This document shows, one piece after another, positions 27,992 to 40,642 of a stretch of 64,000 bases of DNA; positions within the stretch are counted from its first letter, which is position 1; each line of letters opens with the position of its first letter. The stretch covers positions 403,585-467,584 of the forward strand of contig NZ_JQSG02000002.1 of NCBI RefSeq assembly GCF_000754095.2, given 5' to 3'. The notes beneath the pieces were generated by a model. The model ran no database searches, was not told the origin of the DNA, and was given only the letters and a program-made list of their open reading frames with translations. The position numbers and the translations under genes are program-made. The stretch is from Acidihalobacter prosperus (GTDB taxonomy: Bacteria > Pseudomonadota > Gammaproteobacteria > DSM-5130 > Acidihalobacteraceae).

Positions 27992-28699
27992 TTAAAGCGA
28001 TGCTCCTATGGCTTTTAGCCTGTCTGAGTACACACCTATCCGCATGCCCCCGGGTGTCGCGACCCGAAGGTACTTACCAATCGAATTAATGTTATTAGTG
28101 CCGATCTCAAGCCCCGAGTTCGTGCATGTCGGCCCAGTAACAAGAGCGCGAACCTTATTGTTCATGACTTTCCTAGAACTTGCACTGTTATGGGCAATGC
28201 AATTTCGGATAGCGTGCGCTGCATCGACTAGAGCCACGTCCGAAGCTGAGAGAGCGGAAAACGCCTTTTCATGAGTTGGCGCGAGCCACTCTTTAGCTCT
28301 TACTTGCATAGCCGCCACGTCTTTAAACGTTACATTCCAGCTGGTTGGATCAAGAAGATTTGAAAGTTGAGCGGACGCAATGTGCTTAGGACCGCTGAAG
28401 TTCGTGTGCGTTGCGTGCCAAGGCGAATACTTGTTACTTATAGAGTTTTTGATCTTTGATTCGATATTGGAGAGATATGTTTTGTTGCTGTTGTTTATAT
28501 AGCCATGGAAGAGATCTGAGACCAGACACTCAAACTCTACATAAATTGAGGCGAGATAGTTCTCGCACAGGAAGTTTAGATCTGAAAGCTCTGTTGGCGT
28601 GCCCATCACGTGCGCGACTAAGCGATCGAACGACGCGCGTTTGGCAGTGATGCGACCAGAGTAGTCAGAGATGATCTTCTTCGTGTTGATCTTATTCAC
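27992..28699 (-). CDS. HEPN-domain protein, probable RNase partner of the PHP-ATPase
   Basis: 235 residues from GTG 28699, chosen because GGGGAG lies 5-6 nt upstream; the frame stays open to 29011 but the upstream part looks random. Arg165-Asn-x3-His170 (RNCIAH) is the Rx4H motif of HEPN ribonucleases. The surrounding sequence is all-alpha, with a long helix at about 40-65, as in the RiboL-PSP-HEPN family. Codon use is AT-richer than the surrounding chromosome, a sign of transfer. HEPN proteins are common RNA-cleaving effectors in toxin-antitoxin and anti-phage systems; activity here is inferred. Confidence 0.7.
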   Translation of the reverse strand: MNKINTKKIISDYSGRITAKRASFDRLVAHVMGTPTELSDLNFLCENYLASIYVEFECLVSDLFHGYINNSNKTYLSNIESKIKNSISNKYSPWHATHTNFSGPKHIASAQLSNLLDPTSWNVTFKDVAAMQVRAKEWLAPTHEKAFSALSASDVALVDAAHAIRNCIAHNSASSRKVMNNKVRALVTGPTCTNSGLEIGTNNINSIGKYLRVATPGGMRIGVYSDRLKAIGASL

Positions 28700-29163
28700 G
28701 AGAGCTCCCCTGCATTGGTTGGCGGGTGACCTGAGCTCCGAGAGCCCCACCAGTTCCCTAGACATTTTCGAGGCGTACATAGTTTCCGCATTCAGAAACA
28801 GACGGTCTAATGACGTAATCGGACGAAGGATCAGTGCCCGCTGTTTGGCCGGAATAAGGCCTACCGCACATCTACGCGTGCGATGCATGATCGGCCTGTT
28901 AACCCTGGCGATGACTGGATAACCGAGGCGCCGGTCTCCCTTACGCTGAGTGATGCCCGCGATAGGCTGCTGGGGCAATGTTGTATGAGGAACGATAACC
29001 GTTGAGTTCAACTAGGTCGTAACACTTCACTTCCCAACGGCTCGGGGATCTGAATGAAGGTCATAGCGCCCGCACATGACGATGAGGCCTCAACGCTTCT
29101 GAGCCCCTAGCCAGGCCCTTACGTCCGCGACGTGTAACCCAAGGTGTAACCCAGAGAGTGTAG
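28700..29163. other. Non-coding right end of the element
   Basis: About 460 bp upstream of the HEPN gene. It contains the 22-bp subterminal repeat at 29132-29153 and presumably the HEPN promoter. An in-frame extension of the HEPN frame (28700-29011) lacks start signals and family-like sequence. No other gene is seen. Confidence 0.5.
29132..29153. repeat. Right subterminal 22-bp repeat
   Basis: Exact copy of 20432-20453: two GTGTAACCCA units 12 bp apart, 56 bp inside the right att site. It matches the left-end block in the same orientation, as expected for integrase arm or directionality-factor sites. Confidence 0.7.
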
Positions 29164-29200
29164 AAATAAAAAAGGGATTAGAGACGAAATCTCTAACCCC
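29164..29200 (-). terminator. Element-supplied terminator for the rebuilt tRNA-Arg
   Basis: Arms 29174-29184 and 29190-29200 form an 11-bp stem (one mismatch/G-U). On the minus strand it is followed by TTTTTTATTT (29164-29173). It lies 10 nt downstream of tRNA-Arg, so the element brought a replacement terminator. Confidence 0.8.
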
Positions 29201-29208
29201 TTGATTAT

Positions 29209-29258
29209 ATGGCGCGCCCGGAAGGATTCGAACCTCCGACCACCTGGTTCGTAGCCAG
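29209..29258 (-). repeat. Right attachment site inside tRNA-Arg
   Basis: 50-bp block shared with 20267-20316 (48/50). It covers the CCA end, acceptor 3' strand, T arm, variable loop and anticodon loop of the functional tRNA, defining the crossover region within the tRNA 3' half. Confidence 0.9.
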
Positions 29259-29286
29259 GTACTCTATCCAGCTGAGCTACGGGCGC
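29210..29286 (-). tRNA. tRNA-Arg (anticodon ACG)
   Basis: 77 nt including an encoded CCA. The acceptor stem GCGCCCG pairs with CGGGCGC. The anticodon stem CCTGG/CCAGG encloses loop CTACGAA, giving anticodon ACG, and the T arm contains GGTTCGAATCC. It reads CGU (and CGC/CGA after A34 deamination). It is the integration target of the adjacent element. Confidence 0.97.
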
Positions 29287-29354
29287 GTAAAGGTGGCGAA
29301 TTATGGTGAAGCTTTTCTTCGCCGTCAAGCTGACGCAATGTATCTATTTGTATA

Positions 29355-29447
29355 TGGCGGAGAGAGAGGGATTCGAACCCTCGATGGAGCTTTTGACCCC
29401 ATACTCCCTTAGCAGGGGAGCGCCTTCAGCCTCTCGGCCATCTCTCC
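29355..29447 (-). tRNA. tRNA-Ser (anticodon GCT)
   Basis: 93 nt including CCA, with the long variable arm typical of class II tRNA-Ser. Acceptor GGAGAGA pairs with TCTCTCC. The anticodon stem CTCCC/GGGAG encloses loop CTGCTAA, giving GCT (codons AGC/AGU). It lies between csrA and tRNA-Arg on the same strand, a common gammaproteobacterial arrangement. Confidence 0.97.
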
Positions 29448-29528
29448 AGTTTATCTCGACCTCCTCCCGCCTCTGGAGCGCGAGAGGGCGTAAGGATACC
29501 CGGCGGGGGACGATAGGTAAAGCCGGCT

Positions 29529-29556
29529 GGCATGGGCGTGTTAACACGCCCATGCC
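29529..29556 (-). terminator. 28-bp perfect palindrome downstream of csrA
   Basis: 14-bp arms 29529-29542 and 29543-29556 are exact reverse complements (a TTAA tip would be unpaired). It begins 8 nt after the csrA stop and precedes tRNA-Ser. There is no long T-tract, so it may be a weak terminator or a processing/stability hairpin. Confidence 0.5.
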
Positions 29557-29563
29557 ACGGGCT

Positions 29564-29767
29564 TCAATCGCCGCCCGCCCCTCCGACATCGCCGTCGGGC
29601 GGAACCTCGCCGTGAATACGCTGATAGACCTCCTCACGGTGCACGGTGACATCCTTGGGCGCCTTGATGCCCAGCCGCACCTGATTGCCCTTGACACCCA
29701 GCACGGTCACCTCGATGGCATCGCCGATCACCAGCGTTTCACCCACCCGACGCGTCAATATCAGCAT
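29564..29767 (-). CDS. csrA: Carbon storage regulator CsrA
   Basis: 67-residue post-transcriptional regulator that binds GGA motifs in mRNA leaders. [15 protein letters not shown] and the RNA-contact region [16 protein letters not shown] are canonical. ATG 29767 has AGGAGG 6 nt upstream; an earlier in-frame start is discarded. The C-terminal tail after residue 55 is Gly/Asp-rich and variable, as usual. It follows alaS-lysC, its usual neighbourhood. Confidence 0.97.
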   Translation of the reverse strand: MLILTRRVGETLVIGDAIEVTVLGVKGNQVRLGIKAPKDVTVHREEVYQRIHGEVPPDGDVGGAGGD

Positions 29768-29955
29768 CTCAGCCTCCTGCTCCTGTCGTCCGTCACCCGG
29801 ACATTCCATCCGCCGACGGGGCGTCCCACCGACATGTGCTGCGACACGCGGTGGGCGGCCCGGCGCGAACTGCTCCGCATCAACCCGCCGAATCGTTCGT
29901 GCCGGCCATGCGGACGAGCATCGCCCTTGCGTCGATACGGCCCAGACTGCCTGGG

Positions 29956-31203
29956 TTAGGCATTCGGCAGGTCGGTACGTTCCTCAGGATGTCGGGCGAG
30001 ATCGAAGGCATCGTGTAGGGCGCGGACGGCCAGTTCCAGGTATTTTTCCTGGACGACCACCGAAATCTTGATCTCGGAGGTGGAGATCATGAGGATGTTG
30101 ACACCTTCCTGTCCCAACACACCAAACATCTTGCTGGCAATGCCGGCATGCGAACGCATGCCCACGCCGACCAGCGAAATCTTGGCGATGCGGGTGTTGC
30201 CGACCACCTCGCGCGCACTCATGTCCTTGACGACCTCGCGCAAACGATCCATGGCACGATCATAGTCGTTACGGTGGACTGTGAAGGTAAAATCGGTCAA
30301 ACCTTCGGCACTGACGTTCTGCACGATCATGTCGACTTCGATGTTCAGCTCGGCAATCGCGCCGAGGATGCGATAGGCGATGCCAGGCTCGTCGGGCACG
30401 CCGGTGATCGTGAGCTGGGCCTCGTCGCGGCTGAAGGCGATGCCGGAGATCAGGGCGTCTTCCATGGTATTGTCCTCGAGGGTGATCAGGGTGCCGGGTC
30501 CGTCCTTGAAGCTGGACAGCACACGCAGCGGCACGTTGTACTTGCCGGCGAACTCGACCGAGCGGATCTGCAGGACCTTGGAGCCCAGGCTCGCCATCTC
30601 GAGCATTTCCTCGAAGGTGATGCGATCGAGACGGCGGGCATCGTCGACCACACGCGGATCGGTGGTATAGACGCCATCGACGTCAGTGTAGATCTGGCAC
30701 TCGTCGGCCTTGAGGGCCGCGGCCAGCGCAACGGCGGTGGTGTCCGAGCCGCCGCGGCCAAGCGTGGTGATATGGCCCTCGGCATCGACGCCCTGGAAAC
30801 CCGCGATCACCACCACGCGGCCCGCCTCCAGATCCGCGCGTACCCGCGCCTGATCAATGTCGAGAATGCGCGCCTTGTTATAGGCGCTGTCGGTGAGAAT
30901 GCGCACCTGCGAACCGGTATAGGAACGCGCCGCACACCCGCGCCTGGCCAGCGCCATGCTCAACAGCGCGATGGTCACCTGCTCGCCGGTGGACAACAGA
31001 ACATCGAGCTCGCGGCCACGCGCCTTGGGATCGATCGCATGGGCAAGCTCGATCAGCCGGTTGGTCTCGCCAGACATGGCCGACACCACGACCACGACCT
31101 GGTGCCCTTCGTCCACGAAGCCCTTGACCTTGTCGGCCACGGCCTCGATGCGTTCCGGCGCGCCTACCGAGGTGCCGCCGTATTTCTGAACAATAAATGC
31201 CAT
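29956..31203 (-). CDS. lysC: Aspartate kinase (monofunctional, two ACT domains)
   Basis: First enzyme of lysine/threonine/methionine/diaminopimelate synthesis. [10 protein letters not shown] at residues 5-14 is the kinase signature and [13 protein letters not shown] the nucleotide/aspartate site. Two C-terminal ACT domains (about 265-335 and 345-405) imply lysine/threonine feedback control. The 415 residues match the proteobacterial monofunctional enzyme. It starts 46 nt after alaS. Confidence 0.97.
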   Translation of the reverse strand: MAFIVQKYGGTSVGAPERIEAVADKVKGFVDEGHQVVVVVSAMSGETNRLIELAHAIDPKARGRELDVLLSTGEQVTIALLSMALARRGCAARSYTGSQVRILTDSAYNKARILDIDQARVRADLEAGRVVVIAGFQGVDAEGHITTLGRGGSDTTAVALAAALKADECQIYTDVDGVYTTDPRVVDDARRLDRITFEEMLEMASLGSKVLQIRSVEFAGKYNVPLRVLSSFKDGPGTLITLEDNTMEDALISGIAFSRDEAQLTITGVPDEPGIAYRILGAIAELNIEVDMIVQNVSAEGLTDFTFTVHRNDYDRAMDRLREVVKDMSAREVVGNTRIAKISLVGVGMRSHAGIASKMFGVLGQEGVNILMISTSEIKISVVVQEKYLELAVRALHDAFDLARHPEERTDLPNA

Positions 31204-31249
31204 ATGGATCCCGCAGTGGCGCCGTCAGCCGGCGCATTTCTATGGAGTC

Positions 31250-33886
<2,637 letters not shown>

Positions 33887-34357
33887 GTCGGTCCATTGAT
33901 AATTGAGGTCTAGTCGTCATCCCCGTCGCCCTCGTGGTCGAGAACGGTCGCCAGGGTGTCTGCGTCGAATCCGCGTTGTTGCATATGCCGCCAGCGCCGC
34001 GCGCGTTCGCGGTAGTCCGCCGGCGGTCCACTGAAATGCCGCTGGTAATACTGGCGCGCGCGGGCACGCCATGCTTCCGCATCGAGCGCCAGGGCCTCCC
34101 GGGCAGCGGCCTCGGAGGCGCCGCGCTGGCGCAATTCGGCCAGGATGCGCAAGGGGCCGTAACCGCGGTCGATCCGGCTGCGCACGTAGGACTCGACGTA
34201 GCGGACCTCGCTCAGCAGCCCCTGCGATTCCAACGCGTCGAGCGTCGGTTCGACCTCGTCGACCCCGAATCCGCGTTGCGCCAGCTTCCTAGCCAGCTCC
34301 GCGCGGCCGTGCTCGCGCCGGGCCAACAGCCCGAGCGCCAGCTCCCGCGCGGAAGCC

Positions 34358-35398
<1,041 letters not shown>

Positions 35399-35449
35399 CT
35401 TGAACCCTCTCCCCGCCGGCCGTTCCGGCAACTGTCCGAAAGGCGTCGA

Positions 35450-36007
35450 TTATCCCACAGATGGACCCGCCGACAAAGGCATGCCCGCATCCTGCGGATA
35501 GCGCGCCAGCACCTCGTAGCGCACGCCGGCAGGCGTATGGCGCGAGACCATCAGGGCGAACGCATCCGCCTGCCACTCGATCGGCGCGAACCGAGCCGCC
35601 GCCGGCATCTCGCGGGCCGCGTGCGAGAGGGTTACATGCGCGCGCAGGGGGCGCTCCTCCTGCATGGGTCCGCACGGAACGAGCGCCGCCGCCAGGCGCG
35701 CGGCCAACGACTGGAGGGCCGCATCGGCCGCGTGCGGCCCCAGCCACCAAACTCGGCTGCGCGCGAAGCCGTCCAGCCAATCGAGCCGGATTCGTATCGG
35801 CGAGAAGGCCACGCCGGCAGCGCGCGCATGCAGGCAGGCCAGCCGCGCAGGATCGGCCTCGCCAATGAAGACCAGCGTCAAGTGTAGATTGGCGGATGGG
35901 ACGGCGCGGCCCGCCTGCGGCGGCAAGGCGGCGACCACGTCGCCCAATGCCCGCCTCGCCGCCTCATCGGGCAACAGCGCAAAAAAAACGCGCACGGCGT
36001 CCGTCAT
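35450..36007 (-). CDS. thpR: RNA 2',3'-cyclic phosphodiesterase ThpR
   Basis: 2H phosphoesterase of 185 residues that opens 2',3'-cyclic phosphates on RNA. The two HxTx motifs are HLTLVFIG and HVTLSHAA. The ATG at 36007 overlaps the cinA stop by 4 nt. It sits between cinA and recA, as in many gammaproteobacteria. Confidence 0.93.
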   Translation of the reverse strand: MTDAVRVFFALLPDEAARRALGDVVAALPPQAGRAVPSANLHLTLVFIGEADPARLACLHARAAGVAFSPIRIRLDWLDGFARSRVWWLGPHAADAALQSLAARLAAALVPCGPMQEERPLRAHVTLSHAAREMPAAARFAPIEWQADAFALMVSRHTPAGVRYEVLARYPQDAGMPLSAGPSVG

Positions 36008-36495
36008 CCAACCCCGACGCGTGCAAGCAGCCCGCGCAGGGCTCTGTCGACCGCAGCACGTCTGACGGCGTCGCGATTTCCTTCGAATCGATGGCATTCG
36101 GCCTCGATCGTGCCGCCATTCTGCGCATAGCCGAACCAGACCGTACCCACCGGTTTATCCGAGCTGCCCCCCCCCGGACCGGCGATCCCGCTGACCGCGA
36201 CCGCGATATCGCCACTTGCCCGCTCGAGCGCACCGGCGACCATCGCCCTGACGCATGCCTCGCTCACCGCCCCGGCGCTCGCGAATACGGACTCTGGCAC
36301 TCCGAGCAAGGCCGCCTTCATCCGATTGCTGTAGGTCACGAAACCGGCCTCGAACCAGGCCGAGCTGCCAGACACGTCGGTCACCCGCTTGGCGATCCAG
36401 CCGCCGGTGCAGGACTCGGCCGTCACCAATCTCATCCCCCTGGCCGACAACGCCCTGCCCAGCAGCTCGGCGACATCCGATCTATCGTCCTGCAT
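36004..36495 (-). CDS. pncC: Nicotinamide-nucleotide amidohydrolase PncC (CinA C-terminal domain)
   Basis: Deamidates NMN in pyridine nucleotide recycling. TAESCTGGWIAKRVTDVSGS carries the family Ser/Lys site, and VSGIAGPGGGSSDKPVGTVW follows. The 163 residues are the stand-alone C-terminal CinA domain. ATG 36495 is chosen over one 12 nt upstream because GGGAGGGG lies directly before it. It is the first gene of pncC-thpR-recA-recX. Confidence 0.93.
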   Translation of the reverse strand: MQDDRSDVAELLGRALSARGMRLVTAESCTGGWIAKRVTDVSGSSAWFEAGFVTYSNRMKAALLGVPESVFASAGAVSEACVRAMVAGALERASGDIAVAVSGIAGPGGGSSDKPVGTVWFGYAQNGGTIEAECHRFEGNRDAVRRAAVDRALRGLLARVGVG

Positions 36496-36592
36496 TGCCC
36501 CTCCCATGAACCCGCAACTTCCGTCACGGTCAATTCATCAGGAATATACTTCAATACATCAATCGTTTAACCCCAGCATCACGAGGTTTGCG

Positions 36593-37429
36593 ATGTCTCT
36601 TGCAACCCGCCCCACGGTACCGCCGCACACGCACTGGCATCTCGAAGACGTCCCATTCCACGCCATCGACGGGCGCAGGATCGCCAGCGACACGTTCTAC
36701 TTCGATCTTCTCGTATCCGCGTCCTTCGTGGAAATCACCACCGAACTCTACACGCACAATCTGATCGAATATTTCGAAGGCGACGACAACCTGCAAAACT
36801 GGCTCCGCACACAATGGCTGCCGGAGGAAATGCAGCATGGCCACGCCCTGCGCCGCTACGTTGCTGCCGTCTGGCCGGCATTCGACTGGGAGGTCGCCTA
36901 TCGGGGCTTCTACGCCGATTACGCCCGCTTCTGCAAAACCGAGCTGCTCGGACCGACGCGCGGACTGGAAATGGCGGCCCGCTGCATAGTCGAAACCGGC
37001 ACCGCCTCGCTATACACCATGCTGTATCGCGCCAGCCCCGAGCCTGTGCTGCGCGAGCTGGCCAAACGGATTCGCACCGATGAAACCTATCACTACCAGC
37101 GCTTCCATGAGGCCTTTCTGCGCTATCGCGAGGAGGAGGGCCTCCCGCGCCACGCCATTCTCAGGACCGTATTCGGGCGCATTCGCGAAATCGACAGCGA
37201 GGACGCCTATTTCGCCTTCAAGCATGCCTATCGCGCGCGCTGCGCCGACGGGGATTTCGACGCGGCCTATCGGCAGTTCAGCCGGCAGGCACGTCGACTC
37301 GCACGCGTCCACTACCCGTACCGCATGGCTGTGCACATGGGTCTCAAGCCGCTCGCCCTGCCGGATGCCGTACGCCGCCTGACCGAACCCATGGTACGCG
37401 CCGCCACCCGCTATCTGCTGAGCCGATGA
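36593..37429 (+). CDS. Ferritin-like diiron protein, acyl-ACP desaturase-like
   Basis: 278-residue helical protein with a diiron ligand set: Glu in TTELYTHNL, ExxH in LPEEMQHGH, Glu in IVETGTASLY and ExxH in RTDETYHYQ. This E/ExxH/E/ExxH pattern is shared by soluble acyl-ACP desaturases and related ferritin-like oxidases. ATG 36593 has GAGG 9 nt upstream. It is isolated between pncC and mutS, so context gives no substrate. Fatty-acid desaturation is likely but unproven. Confidence 0.75.
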   Translation: MSLATRPTVPPHTHWHLEDVPFHAIDGRRIASDTFYFDLLVSASFVEITTELYTHNLIEYFEGDDNLQNWLRTQWLPEEMQHGHALRRYVAAVWPAFDWEVAYRGFYADYARFCKTELLGPTRGLEMAARCIVETGTASLYTMLYRASPEPVLRELAKRIRTDETYHYQRFHEAFLRYREEEGLPRHAILRTVFGRIREIDSEDAYFAFKHAYRARCADGDFDAAYRQFSRQARRLARVHYPYRMAVHMGLKPLALPDAVRRLTEPMVRAATRYLLSR

Positions 37430-37535
37430 GCCGATGAGCGACCGGACACGGCATGCCAGCATTGCTGGATTTGCTACAATTTTCATCAAAATCAACAAAA
37501 TATACCAACACAACGCGATCCCATGAAGGCGTGAC

Positions 37536-37931
37536 AAGACCAGACCGACGAAAAAGTGTGCTGCCAAGGCGCTGTTCAATGCGGCCGGCAGCCTGGGCAT
37601 CCGGCTCGAGGCTCCGCCCTGCGATGCCCATGAAGCGCGCGTCTCGTCGATAACCGATTACACCGACGCCCAGCGGCTCGGCAATGCCATGCGCCACAGC
37701 GGCGTCGAGGCATCCCGCTACGTCTCTGCGCGGGATCCCGCGCGCGGCCGCAACCTGGTGATGTTCGCGCCCGACACGTTCAGCGCCCCCTCCCCCCGCG
37801 ACCTGCGCGGATGGCACTGCACCACGACGAGCGATCGCGTCATCTTCGTTGCCGCGCACTGCGACGATGGCCGGCAATTCGAGCGCGACCTCTTCGAGGT
37901 CGACGTCGGCCTTCCCGCCCCAGCCCCCTGA
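37536..37931 (+). pseudogene. C-terminal remnant of an RES-domain toxin
   Basis: The frame ending at 37931 encodes sequence like the C-terminal half of RES-family NAD-degrading toxins: [38 protein letters not shown], then [15 protein letters not shown]. It stays open only back to a stop near 37520 and has no start codon or N-terminal RES half. The region upstream (37430-37520) is AT-rich and promoter-like but holds no Xre antitoxin. This looks like a decayed RES-Xre module. The first 40 nt of the span are approximate. Confidence 0.6.
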
Positions 37932-38008
37932 TACCCGACCTACCCAAGCACCCGATCGAGCGGCTACCATGGCGCGCTAAACGGCATCCGGCAACGGCGG
38001 GCATTCCA

Positions 38009-40609
38009 TTGAACAAGGCACGAGAAAAGACCGCCAGCAAGAGCGGCGGCGAACACACACCGATGATGCAGCAGTATCTGCGCATCAAGGCGGAACAACC
38101 TGAGCGCCTGCTTTTCTACCGCATGGGCGACTTCTACGAACTGTTCTACGAGGATGCGCGCAAGGCCGCCAAGCTGCTCAACCTGACCCTGACCGCGCGC
38201 GGTCAGTCGGCCGGCGAGCCGATCCCGATGGCGGGCGTGCCGGTGCATTCGGCCGAGCAGTATCTCGCACGCCTAGTACGTCTCGGCGAATCCGTCGCGA
38301 TCTGCGAGCAGATCGGCGATCCGGCAACCAGCAAGGGGCCGGTCGAGCGCGAGGTGGTCCGCATCGTCACGCCGGGCACAGTGACCGACGACGCTCTGCT
38401 CGACGCCCACCAGGACAATTTGGTGGCCGCCGTTGTCCCCGGCGCGGCGGGCGGTTACGGCGTGGCCGCGCTCGATCTCGGCAGCGGCCGCTTCAGCGTC
38501 TGCGTGCCGCAGGACGACGAGGCGCTGCTGGGGGAACTGGAACGCCTGCACCCCGCCGAACTGCTGGTGCCCGAAGGCTTCGCGCCGCCCGGCGGCGACC
38601 GCCCCGGTCTCACCCGTTATCCGCCCTGGCACTTCGAATCGGCCACCGCCTTCGAACTGCTGACGCGGCAATTCGGCACCCGCGACCTCAGCGGCTTCGG
38701 CTGCGACGACCTGGGCGATGCGATCGGCGCCGCCGGCGCGCTGCTGCAATACGCCGGCGAAACCCAGCGCAGCGCCTTGCCGCACATCACCGGCCTGGTG
38801 GCCGAACGCCACGACGACGCCATCATTCTCGACGCCATCACCCGGCAGAACCTGGAACTCGAACGCAACCTGGGCGGCGGCGAAACGCATACGCTGGTCA
38901 GCGTGCTCGATCGCACCGCGACGCCCATGGGCAGCCGCTGCCTGCGGCGCTGGGTCAACCGTCCGCTGCGCGACGCCGCCGTGCTACAGGCCCGCTACCA
39001 GGCCATCGGCACACTGATCGAAAGCGGCGCATATGAATCCCTGCATGAAGTGCTGCGCGGCGTCGGCGACATCGAAAGAATCCTCGCACGCGTCGCCCTC
39101 AAATCCGCCCGCCCGCGAGACCTCGCGACCCTGCGTCGCGCACTGGATACGATGCCGACATTGCACGGGATACTCGCGCCGCTGGACGCGCCGCTGCTTG
39201 TCCAACTGGTCACGGCACTCGACACGCACCCGCAGGTCCGCGATCTGCTGCGTGACGCGCTGGTCGAAGAGCCGCCCGTACTGATCCGCGATGGCGGCGT
39301 CATGGCCGCCGGTTACGATGCCAAACTCGATGAACTCCGCGCGCTCTCGGAAAACGCGGATCGGTTTCTGGTCGACCTGGAAGTGCGCGAACGCGAGCGC
39401 TGCGGCATCCCCACCCTCAAGGTGGCGTATAACCGGGTGCATGGCTACTACATCGAGATCAGCAAGGCCCAGGCCGCCAAGGCGCCGGCGGACTACTCCC
39501 GGCGCCAAACCCTCAAGGGCGCCGAGCGCTACATCACGCCCGAGCTCAAGGCCTTCGAGGACAAGGTCCTATCAGCCCGAGAGCGCGCACTCGCGCGCGA
39601 AAAGGCGCTCTACGATGACCTGCTGGACCTGCTGGCGCCATCGCTCGACAGCCTGCGCGACGCCGCTGCCGCGCTCGCCGCGCTCGATGTGCTTTGCGCC
39701 CTGGCCGAACGTGCGCGCAGCCTGGACTACACCCCCCCAGAACTGACCGACACCCCGGTCCTGCGCATCGAGGGCGGGCGCCACCCCGTGGTCGAGCAGG
39801 TACTGAAGGAACCCTTCGTCCCCAACGATCTCGACCTTGGCGACGCTCGCCGGATGCTGATCATCACCGGCCCCAACATGGGCGGCAAATCCACCTATAT
39901 GCGCCAGACCGCCTTGATCGTGCTGCTCGCCCACATCGGCAGCTATGTTCCGGCCCGCCGCGCCCTGATCGGACCCATCGACCGGATATTCACCCGCATC
40001 GGCGCGGCCGACGATCTGGCCTCGGGGCGTTCCACGTTCATGGTCGAGATGACCGAAGCGGCCAACATACTGAACAATGCCACCCCCGACAGTCTCGTGC
40101 TCATGGACGAGATCGGCCGCGGCACCAGCACCTTCGACGGCCTCTCCCTGGCCTGGGCTTGCGCCCAGCATCTGGCCGAACACAACCGCGCGTTCACGCT
40201 CTTCGCCACCCACTACTTCGAGCTGACCACGCTGCCCGAGGAATGTCCCGGCGTGGACAATGCCCATACCGAAGCCGTCGAGCACGGCGACCAGGTCATC
40301 TTCCTGCATCGCCTCAATCCGGGCCCGGCCAGTCAGAGCTATGGTCTGCAGGTCGCTCGCCTGGCGGGTGTCCCGCCGGCGGTGATCCAACGCGCCAGGC
40401 AACGCCTCGCAAGACTGGAGGATCAGGCCGCGGCGGTTACCGAAAATACACAGCAATACAGCCTGTTCTCCGCGCCGGCGCCCGATCCCATGGCCGATGC
40501 GCTTGTGCGTTCATTACGCGAGACCGACCCGGACACGCTGACGCCACGCCAAGCACTGGACCTGATGTACCGATTACGCGACATGATCGACGACATCCAC
40601 GAAGCTTGA
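38009..40609 (+). CDS. mutS: DNA mismatch repair protein MutS
   Basis: Recognises mismatches and recruits MutL. The mismatch-wedge FxE lies in [11 protein letters not shown], after HTPMMQQYL which E. coli MutS also has near its N-terminus. Walker A is GPNMGGKST and Walker [17 protein letters not shown]. No ATG gives the full N-terminus; TTG 38009 is the best start and gives 866 residues, close to the usual 855. The ribosome site is weak. The C-terminal [16 protein letters not shown] is the tetramerisation helix. Confidence 0.95.
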   Translation: MNKAREKTASKSGGEHTPMMQQYLRIKAEQPERLLFYRMGDFYELFYEDARKAAKLLNLTLTARGQSAGEPIPMAGVPVHSAEQYLARLVRLGESVAICEQIGDPATSKGPVEREVVRIVTPGTVTDDALLDAHQDNLVAAVVPGAAGGYGVAALDLGSGRFSVCVPQDDEALLGELERLHPAELLVPEGFAPPGGDRPGLTRYPPWHFESATAFELLTRQFGTRDLSGFGCDDLGDAIGAAGALLQYAGETQRSALPHITGLVAERHDDAIILDAITRQNLELERNLGGGETHTLVSVLDRTATPMGSRCLRRWVNRPLRDAAVLQARYQAIGTLIESGAYESLHEVLRGVGDIERILARVALKSARPRDLATLRRALDTMPTLHGILAPLDAPLLVQLVTALDTHPQVRDLLRDALVEEPPVLIRDGGVMAAGYDAKLDELRALSENADRFLVDLEVRERERCGIPTLKVAYNRVHGYYIEISKAQAAKAPADYSRRQTLKGAERYITPELKAFEDKVLSARERALAREKALYDDLLDLLAPSLDSLRDAAAALAALDVLCALAERARSLDYTPPELTDTPVLRIEGGRHPVVEQVLKEPFVPNDLDLGDARRMLIITGPNMGGKSTYMRQTALIVLLAHIGSYVPARRALIGPIDRIFTRIGAADDLASGRSTFMVEMTEAANILNNATPDSLVLMDEIGRGTSTFDGLSLAWACAQHLAEHNRAFTLFATHYFELTTLPEECPGVDNAHTEAVEHGDQVIFLHRLNPGPASQSYGLQVARLAGVPPAVIQRARQRLARLEDQAAAVTENTQQYSLFSAPAPDPMADALVRSLRETDPDTLTPRQALDLMYRLRDMIDDIHEA

Positions 40610-40642
40610 TCCGAACGCCCCCGGTGGAACCTGCCGGGCCTA

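Larger units (their letters stand above)
20267..29258. mobile_element. Integrative element in tRNA-Arg(ACG), about 9 kb
   Basis: The 3' 49 nt of tRNA-Arg plus one flanking base recur at 20267-20316 with two mismatches to the copy at 29209-29258 inside the intact tRNA. Between them lie a P4-type tyrosine integrase, an AlpA-like regulator, a RepA-like ATPase and a PHP-ATPase/HEPN cargo pair. Both ends also share a 22-bp direct repeat. No capsid, portal, terminase or conjugation genes are seen, so it is a small satellite-like or non-self-transmissible island. Integrase and replication genes are on the plus strand; the cargo is on the minus strand and convergent. Confidence 0.9.

Noticed and set aside
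28700-29011. N-terminal extension of the HEPN gene to 339 residues
   Set aside because: No ribosome site at the distal starts and Arg/Pro-rich random-looking sequence; GTG 28699 has a strong site.
35399-35449. SOS (LexA) box upstream of recA
   Set aside because: No CTG-N10-CAG palindrome in the gap; recA may be read from pncC-thpR.
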